A stretch of DNA of 64,000 bases from Alphaproteobacteria bacterium (GCA_016869715.1 VGDM01000001.1:236943-300942), one strand, 5' to 3'; shown: positions 1-8,865, counted from the first letter of the stretch. Numbers and translations: made by a program. The notes: generated by a model from the letters alone, not told the origin.

Positions 1-1066
1 TACGCGCCATCAGCGTGCGGGACGCCGCCTGGGCAGGCCCCATAAACAGCGCCAGCGCCATGGCCAGGACCCAGAACAAGGTCTTGTCATTGCTCATCAG
101 CAGGAAACTGCCCAGTACAATCATGGCGCCAAGCGCCATCAGCACGGTGGGCTTGGCGCCCAGCCGATCCTCGATCAGCCCGAAACCTGCGGCACCCAAA
201 CCCGCCGTGACATTCATCGCAATGCCGAACAGCAGAATTTCCTCAAACCCCATGCCATGCACACCGGCGGCATAGATCGCGCCGAAGGCAAATAGCGTAT
301 TGAGGCCATCGGTATAAAACAGCCGAGCCAACAAAAACCGCGCCATGTTTGGGTGCTGCGGCAGGCCGCGCAGAATGCTGCGTGTCTCAGCGAGGCCAGC
401 GCGCATGGCCGACCGCAGCCCAGGCCGCGGCCTGGCAGGGTCAGGGAGCGCTAGCAGCACCGGCCAGCCAAACACCAAGATCCAAACCGCCACCAGCAGC
501 GCCGTGGCGCGCACATGCTCCGCGGCGCTGCGATCAAGGCCAAAGGAGGATGGGTTGGGCTGAATGAACAGCACCAGCGAAAGCAAAAGGCAGGCGAGCC
601 CACCCGCATAGCCAAGCCCCCAAGCCAGGCCCGAAAGCCTTCCCATGCGTTCTTCCGGCACCAGGCCGGGCAGCATGGCGTTGTAGAACACCGTGCCCAA
701 TTCAAAGGCGATGGTCGCAAGCCCGATGCAGATCAGCGCATAGAGCGCATCGGCTGGGTCGGGCCGCGCGAACCAGATCAGCGCGGTGAAGCTTGCCGTC
801 AGCAGCGTACAAAGCGCCAGCATGGCGCGCCGCCGTCGCCCCTTATCGGCAATAGAACCCAATACGGGCGAAAGCAGCGCAATGGCGAAGGCAGCGAGGG
901 TCTGCATCCAACCCCATTGCGCCTGACCTGTCACTGGATCGGGCGCGATGCCTTGCGTGAAATAGGCCGCGATGACGAAAGTCGAAACCACCGTCGGGAA
1001 GGCGCTATTGGCCCAATCATACAGCGCCCAGGCAAAAGCCTTTGTCTTGCCCGGGGCTTCCGCCAC
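1..1066 (-). CDS. UMF1-family MFS transporter (3' end outside window)
   Basis: The reverse strand carries an open frame of about 355 codons that continues past position 1, so the C-terminus is missing. The start chosen is GTG at 1066, 5 nt after the ilvH stop. Early in the protein is the stretch ALYDWANSAF, typical of the UMF1/Atg22-like branch of the major facilitator superfamily. It is followed by alternating hydrophobic segments and a cytoplasmic loop containing GSIADKGRRRR, which is the MFS loop between segments 2 and 3. The protein should be an inner-membrane permease; the substrate cannot be told from sequence. It lies in the same direction as ilvB-ilvH and may be co-transcribed, although no metabolic link is evident. 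Confidence 0.8.
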   Translation of the reverse strand, partial: MAEAPGKTKAFAWALYDWANSAFPTVVSTFVIAAYFTQGIAPDPVTGQAQWGWMQTLAAFAIALLSPVLGSIADKGRRRRAMLALCTLLTASFTALIWFARPDPADALYALICIGLATIAFELGTVFYNAMLPGLVPEERMGRLSGLAWGLGYAGGLACLLLSLVLFIQPNPSSFGLDRSAAEHVRATALLVAVWILVFGWPVLLALPDPARPRPGLRSAMRAGLAETRSILRGLPQHPNMARFLLARLFYTDGLNTLFAFGAIYAAGVHGMGFEEILLFGIAMNVTAGLGAAGFGLIEDRLGAKPTVLMALGAMIVLGSFLLMSNDKTLFWVLAMALALFMGPAQAASRTLMAR

Positions 1067-1071
1067 CTGCG

Positions 1072-1593
1072 TTATTCCATGATTCCCTTGGGCCCGCGTG
1101 CTATGGCCACCGCACCGGTGCGCGAAACCTCAGTGAGGCCAATCGGACGCATCAGGGCCACGAAAGCGTCAATCTTGTCGGCATTGCCGGTCATCTCAAG
1201 CACGAAGCTTTCTGTTGTGGCATCAACCACACGTGCGCGGAAGGCATCGGCCAGGCGCAACACCTCCATGCGGTTGTCGCCCTTGCCGACAATCTTGATC
1301 AGCGCCAATTCGCGCGTCAGATGCGGGCCTTCGATCGTAAGGTCGGAAACCTTATGCACCGGCACAAGCCTGTCCAATTGCGCCTTGATTTGTTCAATCA
1401 CCATATCCGTGCCGCTGGTGACGACCGTGATGCGTGAGATCCGCCCGGTTTCATCCACCGGCGCGACCGTCAGGCTATCGATATTATAGCCACGGCCGGA
1501 AAACAGGCCAATCACGCGGGCCAATACGCCCGCTTCGTTTTCAACAAGTACAGCAATGGTCGCGGCGCGTTGGCCATTTTTCAGATCAGACAT
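1072..1593 (-). CDS. ilvH: Acetolactate synthase small (regulatory) subunit
   Basis: A protein of 173 residues, the usual IlvH length. The N-terminal ACT domain (about residues 10-85) shows the NEAGVLARVIGLFSGRGYNI signature of feedback-regulated acetohydroxyacid synthase small subunits. The C-terminal half matches the second ALS_ss_C domain. It should bind valine or other branched-chain amino acids and activate the catalytic subunit encoded directly upstream. I prefer the ATG at 1593 to the GTG at 1596 because an AGGAG ribosome-binding site sits about 8 nt before it and overlaps the ilvB stop codon. That arrangement suggests translational coupling within an ilvB-ilvH operon. Confidence 0.96.
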   Translation of the reverse strand: MSDLKNGQRAATIAVLVENEAGVLARVIGLFSGRGYNIDSLTVAPVDETGRISRITVVTSGTDMVIEQIKAQLDRLVPVHKVSDLTIEGPHLTRELALIKIVGKGDNRMEVLRLADAFRARVVDATTESFVLEMTGNADKIDAFVALMRPIGLTEVSRTGAVAIARGPKGIME

Positions 1594-1604
1594 CACAGCG
1601 CTCC

Positions 1605-3404
1605 TCAGACCAGGACCTTGCCTTCATCGGTAACGCCGGCGACCCCACCTTCCTGCCCTGGTGCCAGGATCATTTCATTATGCGCGGCCCCTGATGGGAT
1701 CATGGGGAAGCAGTTTTCATCCTTCGCAACACAGATATCGGCAATCACGGGCTTGTCTATCGCGATCATTTCACGGATCACGCGATCAAGATCATCAATG
1801 CCTTCGGCGCGCATGCCAACCGCATGGAAGCTTTCCGCCAGCTTCACAAAATCTGGCAGCGATGCCGAATAGCTCTCAGAATAGCGCCCGCCATGCAGCA
1901 ATTCCTGCCATTGGCGCACCATGCCCATATATTCATTATTCAGAATGAACACCTTCACCGGCAGGCGATATTGCGCGAGTGTGCCCATTTCCTGAATATT
2001 CATCAGGATCGAAGCCTCGCCGGCAATATCAATCACTAGTGCATCGGGGTGCGCGATCTGCACGCCCATGGCTGCCGGCAGCCCATAGCCCATGGTGCCA
2101 AGCCCGCCCGAGGTCATCCAGCGATTGGGCTTGTCAAAGCCGAAATATTGCGCGGCCCACATCTGGTGCTGACCAACTTCGGTGGTGACGAAGGTCTCAC
2201 GCCCCAATTCGCGGGTGATCTCATAAAGCCGCTTCACTGCATGCTGCGGCTTGATGATTTTGCTTTCCTGGCGATAGGCCAAGCACTGCTTGCCACGCCA
2301 TTCATCAATCTGGCGCCACCAGGCGGCGATGGCGCCCTTATCCTGCGCCGCTTCATCCGCCTTCCAAGCCTCGATCATGGCGGCGAGTACGGCGCGCGCA
2401 TCGCCCACAATCGGCACATCCACCGCGACATTCTTGTTGATGGAAGACGGATCAATATCCGCATGGATCTTCTTCGACGCGGGTGAGAAGGCATTGAGCC
2501 TGCCCGTCACGCGGTCATCGAAACGTGCGCCGATATTGAACATGACATCGCAGCCATGCATCGCCAGATTAGCTTCATAAGTACCGTGCATGCCAAGCAT
2601 CCCAAGAAATTGTGGGTCTTCCGCCGGATAGGCGCCAAGCCCCATCAGCGTATTGGTGCACGGCATCCCTGTCGTGCGCACAAACTCACGCAGCAGGCGG
2701 GATGCTTCCGGCCCGGCATTGATCACGCCTCCCCCGGCATAGATAATCGGGCGCCGTGCGCGCTTCAACAGGCGCACCGCATCATGAATGCCCTTGGCAT
2801 CGGGTTCCGTGCGCGGGCGATAGGAACGATGGCTTTGCGTGGTTGCTTCCCGATAGGGCGCTTTGTTGATCAGAATATCCTTGGGCAGATCAACCACTAC
2901 CGGGCCGGGGCGGCCGGATTTCGCGACGTAAAATGCCTCGTGCATCACGCGTGCGAGGTCTTCCGATTTCTTGACCAAATAATTATGCTTAGTCGCGGGG
3001 CGAGTAATTCCGGTGGTATCAGCTTCCTGGAAGGCATCATTGCCGATCAGATGGGTCGGCACCTGGCCGGTCAGGCAGATCACCGGGATGGAATCCATCA
3101 GCGCATCCACAAGGCCTGTCACGGCATTGGTCGCGCCGGGGCCAGAGGTCACAAGCACCACGCCAACCTTGCCGGTGGACCGCGCATAGCCTTCCGCCGC
3201 ATGCACCGCCGCCTGTTCATGGCGCACCAGAATGTGGCGAATGGCGTTTTGCTGGAAAATCGCATCATAGATCGGCAGCACCGCGCCGCCGGGATAGCCG
3301 AAGATCACCTCAACGCCGCTATCCTTCAGCGCGCGCAATACAACCTCGGCACCCGACATGGTCAGGGCATCGGAGGCGGGCGGGGCTTCGGTCGCGGCGG
3401 ACAT
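1605..3404 (-). CDS. ilvB: Acetolactate synthase large (catalytic) subunit
   Basis: A 599-residue thiamine-diphosphate enzyme that condenses two pyruvates, or pyruvate with 2-oxobutyrate, in the first common step of valine, leucine and isoleucine synthesis. The order is N-terminal pyrimidine-binding domain with the catalytic Glu in VRHEQAAVHAAEGYAR, central FAD/transhydrogenase-like domain, and C-terminal PP-binding domain with a GEAS...N motif followed by NNEYMGMVRQWQ. Length is normal for the family. The ATG at 3404 has a GGAAG ribosome-binding site. The small subunit ilvH follows 11 nt downstream. No leader peptide rich in branched-chain codons is visible in the 84-nt gap after miaA. Confidence 0.97.
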   Translation of the reverse strand: MSAATEAPPASDALTMSGAEVVLRALKDSGVEVIFGYPGGAVLPIYDAIFQQNAIRHILVRHEQAAVHAAEGYARSTGKVGVVLVTSGPGATNAVTGLVDALMDSIPVICLTGQVPTHLIGNDAFQEADTTGITRPATKHNYLVKKSEDLARVMHEAFYVAKSGRPGPVVVDLPKDILINKAPYREATTQSHRSYRPRTEPDAKGIHDAVRLLKRARRPIIYAGGGVINAGPEASRLLREFVRTTGMPCTNTLMGLGAYPAEDPQFLGMLGMHGTYEANLAMHGCDVMFNIGARFDDRVTGRLNAFSPASKKIHADIDPSSINKNVAVDVPIVGDARAVLAAMIEAWKADEAAQDKGAIAAWWRQIDEWRGKQCLAYRQESKIIKPQHAVKRLYEITRELGRETFVTTEVGQHQMWAAQYFGFDKPNRWMTSGGLGTMGYGLPAAMGVQIAHPDALVIDIAGEASILMNIQEMGTLAQYRLPVKVFILNNEYMGMVRQWQELLHGGRYSESYSASLPDFVKLAESFHAVGMRAEGIDDLDRVIREMIAIDKPVIADICVAKDENCFPMIPSGAAHNEMILAPGQEGGVAGVTDEGKVLV

Positions 3405-3429
3405 GGGTGACTTCCTTCATGAAGAACAA

Positions 3430-3453
3430 CCGGCCCAAATGGTGCCGGGCCGG
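3430..3453 (-). terminator. Hairpin between miaA and ilvB
   Basis: A perfect 7-bp inverted repeat (ccggccc at 3430-3436 and gggccgg at 3447-3453) encloses a 10-nt loop. It lies in the gap between the miaA stop and the ilvB start, both on the minus strand. Only a poor T-rich stretch follows it on the minus strand. It could be a weak miaA terminator or a leader structure for ilvB; the sequence does not decide. Confidence 0.35.
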
Positions 3454-3488
3454 CGACGGCGGCCTGTTAGACCCTCGAATCGGGGGCG

Positions 3489-4514
3489 TCAACGGGTAAA
3501 ATCAAGAAATGCGAAAAATTTGGCTACTTTGCTTTCCGAAAATTGCGTCAAATCTTTAAATCGCGTATTTATGATATAGGTACGCTCAGGTGCGGCCAGT
3601 TCATGGTGCCGGAACCAGGTGGCCTGCCGCTTGGTGTATTGCCCGGTCGCCAGGATGGCGCGGGCAGAGGCTTCGTCTGCCGTCAGCTTCCCGGCCAGCA
3701 TGGCCGAGAGTTCCGGCACGCCATGGGCGCGCATGGCAGGCAGGCTCGGATCAAGCCCTTGCGCCAGCAGGGCGCGCACTTCCGCCACCGCGCCGGCCTC
3801 GATCATCGCCGCCCAACGCTGGGCGATGGCAGCGCGCAGTTCCGCCCGTGGCGGATCGAGCAGAATGGCGGCTAAGCCCCAGGGTGCGGGGGCGGCGCTG
3901 GCTTCCGCCTGCCAAGCCGCAATGCCACGCCCGGTGCCGCGCCAAACCTCCCAGGCGCGGGCCAAGCGCTGGCTGTCACTGGGGTGGAGCCGCGCGGCGG
4001 AGGCAGGGTCTTCAGCCGCGAGCCGCGCATGCAGGGCGGCCGCGCCTTCTTCGGCCAGAAGGCGCCGGGCTTCTTCCCGCGCCGGCAGCGGGATGGGCGG
4101 GATGGCGGCGATGCCTTGCGTGAGGGCAGCGCAATACATGCCTGTGCCACCGCAAATAATCGGGAGCCGCCCGGCGGCGCGCGCTTCATCCATGGCGTTG
4201 AGCGCGGCAACGCGCCACCAGGCGACCGAGGCGGCCTCAGCGGCAGGGCGCACGCCGTAAAGCAGATGCGGCGCGCGGGCCTCATCCACCGCACTCGGGC
4301 GGGCGGTGATGATGTGGAGTTCCCGATAAAGCTGCATGCTATCGGCATTGATGATGGCGCCGCCGAGGCGTTCAGCGATGGCCAGCGCAAGGTCGGATTT
4401 GCCGGACGCCGTCGGGCCAACCACGAATAGCGCCTTTGGTAGTTGAGCGGCCGATTTAACGCTCCGGTCATTCGACCTCCGCGGATCGGACGCTCTAGGT
4501 TGAAACTCCTTCAT
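3489..4514 (-). CDS. miaA: tRNA dimethylallyltransferase
   Basis: A 341-residue protein that adds a dimethylallyl group to A37 of tRNAs reading UNN codons. The P-loop GPTASGKSDLA is near residue 33, followed by the family signature INADSMQLYREL. The ICGGTGMY segment and the C-terminal QYTKRQATWFRHH match the tRNA-binding and substrate-channel parts of MiaA. The only plausible start (ATG 4514) gives an N-terminal extension of about 28 residues before the usual beginning of the domain, with no good ribosome-binding site. Its start lies only 20 nt from that of divergent serB, so each promoter must overlap the other gene or its leader. Confidence 0.95.
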   Translation of the reverse strand: MKEFQPRASDPRRSNDRSVKSAAQLPKALFVVGPTASGKSDLALAIAERLGGAIINADSMQLYRELHIITARPSAVDEARAPHLLYGVRPAAEAASVAWWRVAALNAMDEARAAGRLPIICGGTGMYCAALTQGIAAIPPIPLPAREEARRLLAEEGAAALHARLAAEDPASAARLHPSDSQRLARAWEVWRGTGRGIAAWQAEASAAPAPWGLAAILLDPPRAELRAAIAQRWAAMIEAGAVAEVRALLAQGLDPSLPAMRAHGVPELSAMLAGKLTADEASARAILATGQYTKRQATWFRHHELAAPERTYIINTRFKDLTQFSESKVAKFFAFLDFTR

Positions 4515-4534
4515 GGCGCGGGCATAGGCCGGAT

Positions 4535-5506
4535 ATGGAAAAAGTTTTGACCCTGATCGCGCCGCGCGGCGCGCTTGTCCCGGAACATCAGGCCAAGGTT
4601 GCCGCGGCGCTGCGCGATGCAGGCGCTGAAGTCAGTGCCGTGGCGCCGCTTGCCGCGCATGAGGCCGCAGATATCCCCTTCGCCGGCCTGCCGCTGGATT
4701 ACGCGGATCGCGCGGCGCGTGCGGCGCTGGAAGGCAGCCCGGTGGATGCCATCGCGCAGGAGGCAGCCGGGCGGCGCAAGCGGCTGCTCATTGCCGATAT
4801 GGACAGCACCATGGTCACCAGTGAAACACTCGATGAGCTGGCGGGTGAGGCTGGGCTCAAGGACGAAATCTCGGCCATTACGCGCCGCGCCATGAATGGC
4901 GAATTGGATTTCGAAGGCGCGCTGCGGGAACGCGTTGGCATGCTGAAGGGCCTGGCGCTGGAGGCTTTGGAGCGCACCTGGGCCACCACCGCGCTGATGC
5001 CCGGCGCCGAGGAATTGGTGGCGACCATGCGTGCCCATGGCGCGCGCTGCGCCCTGGTGTCGGGTGGCTTCACCTTTTTCACGGGCCGGGTCGCGGAACG
5101 GCTCGGCTTTCATGAACATTACTCCAATACCCTGTTGCATGAGGCCGGCCGGCTGACCGGCCAGGTAGGCGAGCCCATTTTGGGCCGCAACGCCAAGCTG
5201 GTTACGCTGAAGCGCCTGGCAGCGGAAGAAGGGCTTGATCTGGCGGCGAGCCTGGCCGTGGGTGATGGCGCGAATGATCTATCCATGCTGGGCGAGGCTG
5301 GGCTCGGCATTGCCTTCAAGGCCAAGCCCGTGGTGGCGGCAGCAGCGCGGGCGCGGGTGGATCACGCGGATTTGCGGGCGCTTTTGTTCGCGCAGGGGTA
5401 TCGGGGGGAAGAGTTTCGGCGGGGGGGGGTGAAGCTTCAGCCTTCCGAGCATACGATTGGTGTCGCAACAAAAGTTTGCATCGCAGGATCAGCAAATGGA
5501 AACTGA
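4535..5506 (+). CDS. serB: Phosphoserine phosphatase
   Basis: A 323-residue HAD-superfamily enzyme for the last step of serine synthesis. Motif I is DMDSTMVTSETLDE near residue 90, motif II is the LVSGGFTFF segment, and motif III/IV is VGDGANDLSML. The N-terminal 80 residues form the partly conserved ACT-like region usual in this clade. The catalytic domain should end soon after FAQGYRGEEF. Here a run of nine G (5421-5429) carries translation about 26 further codons with no family-like sequence. With eight G the gene would stop at the TGA directly after the run. The extended end overlaps the next small open frame. Confidence 0.94.
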   Translation: MEKVLTLIAPRGALVPEHQAKVAAALRDAGAEVSAVAPLAAHEAADIPFAGLPLDYADRAARAALEGSPVDAIAQEAAGRRKRLLIADMDSTMVTSETLDELAGEAGLKDEISAITRRAMNGELDFEGALRERVGMLKGLALEALERTWATTALMPGAEELVATMRAHGARCALVSGGFTFFTGRVAERLGFHEHYSNTLLHEAGRLTGQVGEPILGRNAKLVTLKRLAAEEGLDLAASLAVGDGANDLSMLGEAGLGIAFKAKPVVAAAARARVDHADLRALLFAQGYRGEEFRRGGVKLQPSEHTIGVATKVCIAGSANGN

Positions 5507-5645
5507 AGCCTTGGAGCGCGCGGCGCTTGCGGAAATGCTCGAGCAGCGGCGTGCCGGCTGGTTCATCTCGGCAGAGGAAATGGATCATCGCCTTGAGGAA
5601 ATTCTCAAGGCGAAGCTGGCATGGCTTGGTTCACGTAAAGATTGA
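5496..5645 (+). CDS. Small antitoxin-like protein (hypothetical)
   Basis: A short frame of 49 codons from ATG 5496; a TTG 13 codons upstream is an alternative start. Its middle reads MLEQRRAGWFISAEEMDHRL, which resembles the C-terminal part of small addiction-module antitoxins of the type ending in (F)(V/I)S-x-EE-x-x-x-R(L/I). The resemblance is from memory and weak at this length. No ParE/RelE-type toxin gene follows; instead the convergent TSUP remnant overlaps its last 15 nt. It overlaps the apparent serB end by 11 nt from ATG 5496. It may be an orphan antitoxin, a remnant or a chance frame. Confidence 0.35.
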   Translation: METEALERAALAEMLEQRRAGWFISAEEMDHRLEEILKAKLAWLGSRKD

Positions 5646-6263
5646 CCAAAACATCCGCGCACTCGTGATTGCCAGAAACACCGCGAAGGCGCGCGTCAGC
5701 ACCAAAGGCGGGATGCTATGCGCAAGCTTCACGCCCCAAGGGGTTCTGATGATTGACGTGGGCGCAATCAGCGCAAAGCCGATCAGGCTGATATAGCCGA
5801 ATGAGAAGCGCGGCACGCGCGGATAGCTCCACCCGCCCCAGATCCGGCCAATCGTCGCTGGAATGGCGATAATCACGCCAAAGGCCGATGCGGTCGCGAC
5901 TGCGGCGCGGATGAGGTAGCCAAGCAAGGACAGCAAAGGCACCCCAAGCGTGCCGCCGCCAATGCCCATCATGGCGCTGACCGAACCAATGCCAAAGCCA
6001 AGTGCGGTGCGCGGCGCGCCTTCCGGCACGCGATCGGTCAATATATCCATCGCCTCCGTCGCGCTGTGCTTCCGCGCCGATTGGATAGAGGTTGGGAGAA
6101 TGGTAGCGAGGGAGGTCGCGACGGCGACCTTCATCTGCACCGCCTCAGGAATGCCAAAAAGCGGAAAAACATTGAACAGCAGCGGCACAATCACGATGAC
6201 ACCACCAACGCCAAGCAAGCCCGCCAGCGTGCTGGAAGCCAAACCGGTTGCTTCCATGGTCAA
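5631..6263 (-). pseudogene. TauE/SafE (TSUP) transporter with internal deletion
   Basis: This 210-codon frame has both ends of a sulfite-exporter TauE/SafE protein: GLLGVGGVIVIVPLLF near the N-terminus and GFGIGSVSAMMGIGGGTLGVP in the second half, the paired GxGGG repeats that define the family. Between them SARKHSATEAMDILTDRVPEGAPRT joins directly to the second repeat. Family members normally have two further membrane segments there (about 45-50 residues), and their total length is about 250-270. The frame is kept, so a shortened product could be made, but the inverted-repeat fold would be unbalanced. I read it as a decayed gene. The start is uncertain (TTG 6263 or ATG 6257). A second, complete TSUP gene lies at 62749-63504. 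Confidence 0.6.
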
Positions 6264-6402
6264 AGCCAGGGCGCCGAGCCAAAGCGGATCGTTTAAATAT
6301 GTCAGGTTATCTCACTAACGCTGTGCCGTCCTCAAGCGGCGTGGCATAAAGCGCTGTGGCTTGCGCGTCACCCCATGGGGGCGCGCCAAGGGGATGTTTT
6401 CA

Positions 6403-7104
6403 ATGGCTGACGCGCGAATCCTGGGCGTTTTGGGCGGCATGGGGCCGCTCGCAAGTGCATGTTTCGTGCAGCGCCTCACGCTGCTGACACCGGCAGAGCG
6501 TGATCAGGACCATATCCCGACGATCCTGTGGTCTGACCCGCGCGTACCGGACCGCACGGCGGCGCGGGTTGCCGGCGGGGAAGACCCCTTGCCCGCGCTG
6601 GTGCGCGGCATTCGCGGGCTGGAAGCCGCCGGCTGTGGCGCCATCGCCATTCCCTGCAATACCGCCCATGGCTGGTATGATGGCATGCGTGCCGCGACTA
6701 ACCTGCCCATTCTGCATATTGTGGATGCGGCGGGCGCGGAATTGCAGCGGCTTGGCGTGGCCGGCGGGCGCATTGGCGTGATGGGCACGGCGGGCACGCT
6801 CGCGATGCGGCTTTATCAGCAAAGGCTGGATGGGCTCGGCTATGAATGCCTGACACCGAGCGAGGCCGAAATGCAAAGCCGCGTGACGCCAGCGGTTACG
6901 GCGGTGAAGGCGAATGGGCTGGCGGAATCCTATGAACCGCTCGCGGAAGTGGCGCGCAGCCTGATGGCGCGCGGCGCGCGGGCGGTGGTGCTGGGGTGTA
7001 CGGAAATACCGCTTGGCATCGCGGCGGGGCCGGCGCTGCCCTTTCCAGTGGCAGATACGATTGATGCGCTGGCGCGGGCGGCGATTGGCTGGGCAAAACC
7101 GTAA
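6403..7104 (+). CDS. Aspartate/glutamate racemase family protein
   Basis: A 233-residue cofactor-independent racemase of the Asp/Glu/hydantoin superfamily. The N-terminus has GVLGGMGPLAS, the first catalytic Cys is in IPCNTAH (about residue 85), and the second is in VLGCTEIPL (about residue 195). This two-cysteine arrangement fits aspartate racemase-like enzymes. The ATG at 6403 is chosen over upstream frame-mates because AGGGGA lies 8 nt before it. The gene stands alone between convergent neighbours. The true substrate (Asp, Glu or another amino acid) cannot be assigned from these motifs. Confidence 0.85.
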   Translation: MADARILGVLGGMGPLASACFVQRLTLLTPAERDQDHIPTILWSDPRVPDRTAARVAGGEDPLPALVRGIRGLEAAGCGAIAIPCNTAHGWYDGMRAATNLPILHIVDAAGAELQRLGVAGGRIGVMGTAGTLAMRLYQQRLDGLGYECLTPSEAEMQSRVTPAVTAVKANGLAESYEPLAEVARSLMARGARAVVLGCTEIPLGIAAGPALPFPVADTIDALARAAIGWAKP

Positions 7105-7108
7105 CGCG

Positions 7109-8020
7109 TCACTTCCCCGCCAACATCGCCTCCACCATCGCACGATACGGCGTTGTGCCATCGCGGGCGCGCAAGGCGCCCGCCGCGGAGGCGAAACGCA
7201 GCGCGGCTTCAATCGGCATGCGCTCCGCCATCGCCAAGGCACAGGAGCCGTGGAACACATCGCCCGCGCCGGTAGTATTGGTGGCCTCAACCGGAAAGGC
7301 CGGGATTTCCTGCGGCGCGGCCATGCTGGGGGCCAGCCATAGCGTACCTTTCTCAACGCGCGTCACGGCGGCAAGCTTCACCGGGCCTGAGGCCAAGGCG
7401 CGGCGCAGCCCTTCTTCCGGCGCGCAACCAGGTGCGAAATTCTGCAAGCCGGTGACCGAGAAAATTGCGTGATCCACGCGCGGCACCAAATCCACCAGAA
7501 GGCGCGTTTCGCTTTTCTCGCCGTCCAGCACCACGGGAATGCCAAGCCGACGCGCCTCGGCAGCGGCGGCGGCGACACCTTCGGGCCAGCGCGGATCGCA
7601 ACACAAGGCCCCGGCGCCGACCAGCGTTTCCAAGGGCAGCCAGCCAGGGTCTATCCCCAGATCAGCGCCGCGAAAGCCGGTAATGGTGCGCTCCCCATGG
7701 CGGTCCACCAGCACGGCGGAAACCGGGCTTCGCCCACCCCCCACGCGCTTGAGGCCGGCAGTCTTCACGCCATCCGCTTCCAGGGCAGCGGCCAGCAAGG
7801 GCGCCTTCAAATCATCGCCAACGCGGCCCCAGAAATGCGCGCGACCACCAAGGCGGGTCACGGAAATCACCTCATTGGCCGCCATGCCGCCGGCATTCAG
7901 CACATAGGATCGGGCGGCGATTTTCGCGGGCGGTTGAGGTATATCCATCACCCGGAACACATGATCGGCGACAACATTGCCAAGGCAGACAACACGCGGC
8001 GGAGGAAGGGGAGCGGCCAT
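7109..8020 (-). CDS. PfkB-family carbohydrate kinase
   Basis: A 303-residue ribokinase-superfamily sugar kinase. The N-terminal region has the AGGMAANEVISVTRLGG stretch (the PfkB signature-1 region, substrate-binding lid). The C-terminal anion-hole and catalytic-base motif is TNTTGAGDVFHG near residue 250. It should phosphorylate a sugar or nucleoside with ATP in the cytoplasm, but the subfamily is not clear. Its ATG is at 8018-8020 and shares two bases with the ATG of the divergent pseudouridine synthase, so both 5' control regions lie inside the opposite coding sequence. Confidence 0.87.
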   Translation of the reverse strand: MAAPLPPPRVVCLGNVVADHVFRVMDIPQPPAKIAARSYVLNAGGMAANEVISVTRLGGRAHFWGRVGDDLKAPLLAAALEADGVKTAGLKRVGGGRSPVSAVLVDRHGERTITGFRGADLGIDPGWLPLETLVGAGALCCDPRWPEGVAAAAAEARRLGIPVVLDGEKSETRLLVDLVPRVDHAIFSVTGLQNFAPGCAPEEGLRRALASGPVKLAAVTRVEKGTLWLAPSMAAPQEIPAFPVEATNTTGAGDVFHGSCALAMAERMPIEAALRFASAAGALRARDGTTPYRAMVEAMLAGK

Positions 8021-8723
8021 GTTGGGGCAAAGCCTGTCACGGCAAGCCAGGTTTGGCCAAGTGCCCGATCAGGTTGCATCCCGCATCCTGCTGCTGCGGG
8101 ATGATGCGCTGGTGCTGAACAAGCCGGCGGGGCTTGCGACACATCGCGGGCCGCGCGGTAGTGCCTCGGTGGAAGATTGGTTGCCCGCTTTGCAAATGGG
8201 CAGGCGCCATTTGCCGCAGCCAGCGCATCGGTTGGATCAGGATACGGCGGGTTGCCTGGTGCTGGGGCGCACCAAGCCGGCCTTGGCAGCGCTTGGCGCC
8301 ATTTTCGCCAAGGGCTCGGCAGCGAAGACCTATTGGGCGGTGGTGCAAGGCGGCCCGGAGGATGATGCGGGGGAAATCGCCTTGCCGATCCGCAAGATCA
8401 GCTCTCGCGCGCAGGGCTGGCGGATGGAAGCGCATGCAGATGGGCTGGCTTCACTGACACGCTGGCGCTGCGTGGGGCGCGGCGCTGGCATGGCCTGGCT
8501 GGAATTGGTGCCGGAGACCGGGCGGACGCATCAATTACGCGTGCACTGCGCGGCGATGGGGTGGCCGATTTTGGGCGATGCGCTTTACGGCGCGGGAGGG
8601 GCTGGCGGCTTGCATTTGCTGGCGCGGGCGATTGCGCTGCCGCTGGAACCGCCCTTGCAGGCGGAAGCGCCTCCGCCGCCGCATATGGCGGGTGCATTGC
8701 GTGGATGTGGCTGGCACGCGTAG
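8019..8723 (+). CDS. RluA-family pseudouridine synthase
   Basis: A 234-residue enzyme of the RluA/RsuA superfamily. The catalytic motif HRLDQDTAGCLVLGRT near residue 70 holds the essential Asp. PETGRTHQLRVHCAAMGWPI near residue 168 is the second family signature. There is no N-terminal S4 domain, which fits the short RluA class acting on rRNA or tRNA. The start is ATG 8019, supported by a GGAGGAAGG ribosome-binding site that is itself inside the first codons of the divergent kinase. The exact target uridine is unknown. Confidence 0.88.
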   Translation: MLGQSLSRQARFGQVPDQVASRILLLRDDALVLNKPAGLATHRGPRGSASVEDWLPALQMGRRHLPQPAHRLDQDTAGCLVLGRTKPALAALGAIFAKGSAAKTYWAVVQGGPEDDAGEIALPIRKISSRAQGWRMEAHADGLASLTRWRCVGRGAGMAWLELVPETGRTHQLRVHCAAMGWPILGDALYGAGGAGGLHLLARAIALPLEPPLQAEAPPPPHMAGALRGCGWHA

Positions 8724-8865
8724 GTGTAGTGGCTGCGTTCATTTTATGGCGAAAGATCCTCCAACCATGACGGAAAGCGGCCAGTCATTTTGAAGAAAGC
8801 CATCGTGAAGTTTGCGAATACAACTGGCAAAAGATACCGGGGAAATGCATGTGCCAATGGTAGAC

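Noticed and set aside
515..1489. 324-codon plus-strand frame over the MFS gene and ilvH
   Set aside because: It runs antisense to two conserved genes and has a basic, low-complexity translation without motifs.
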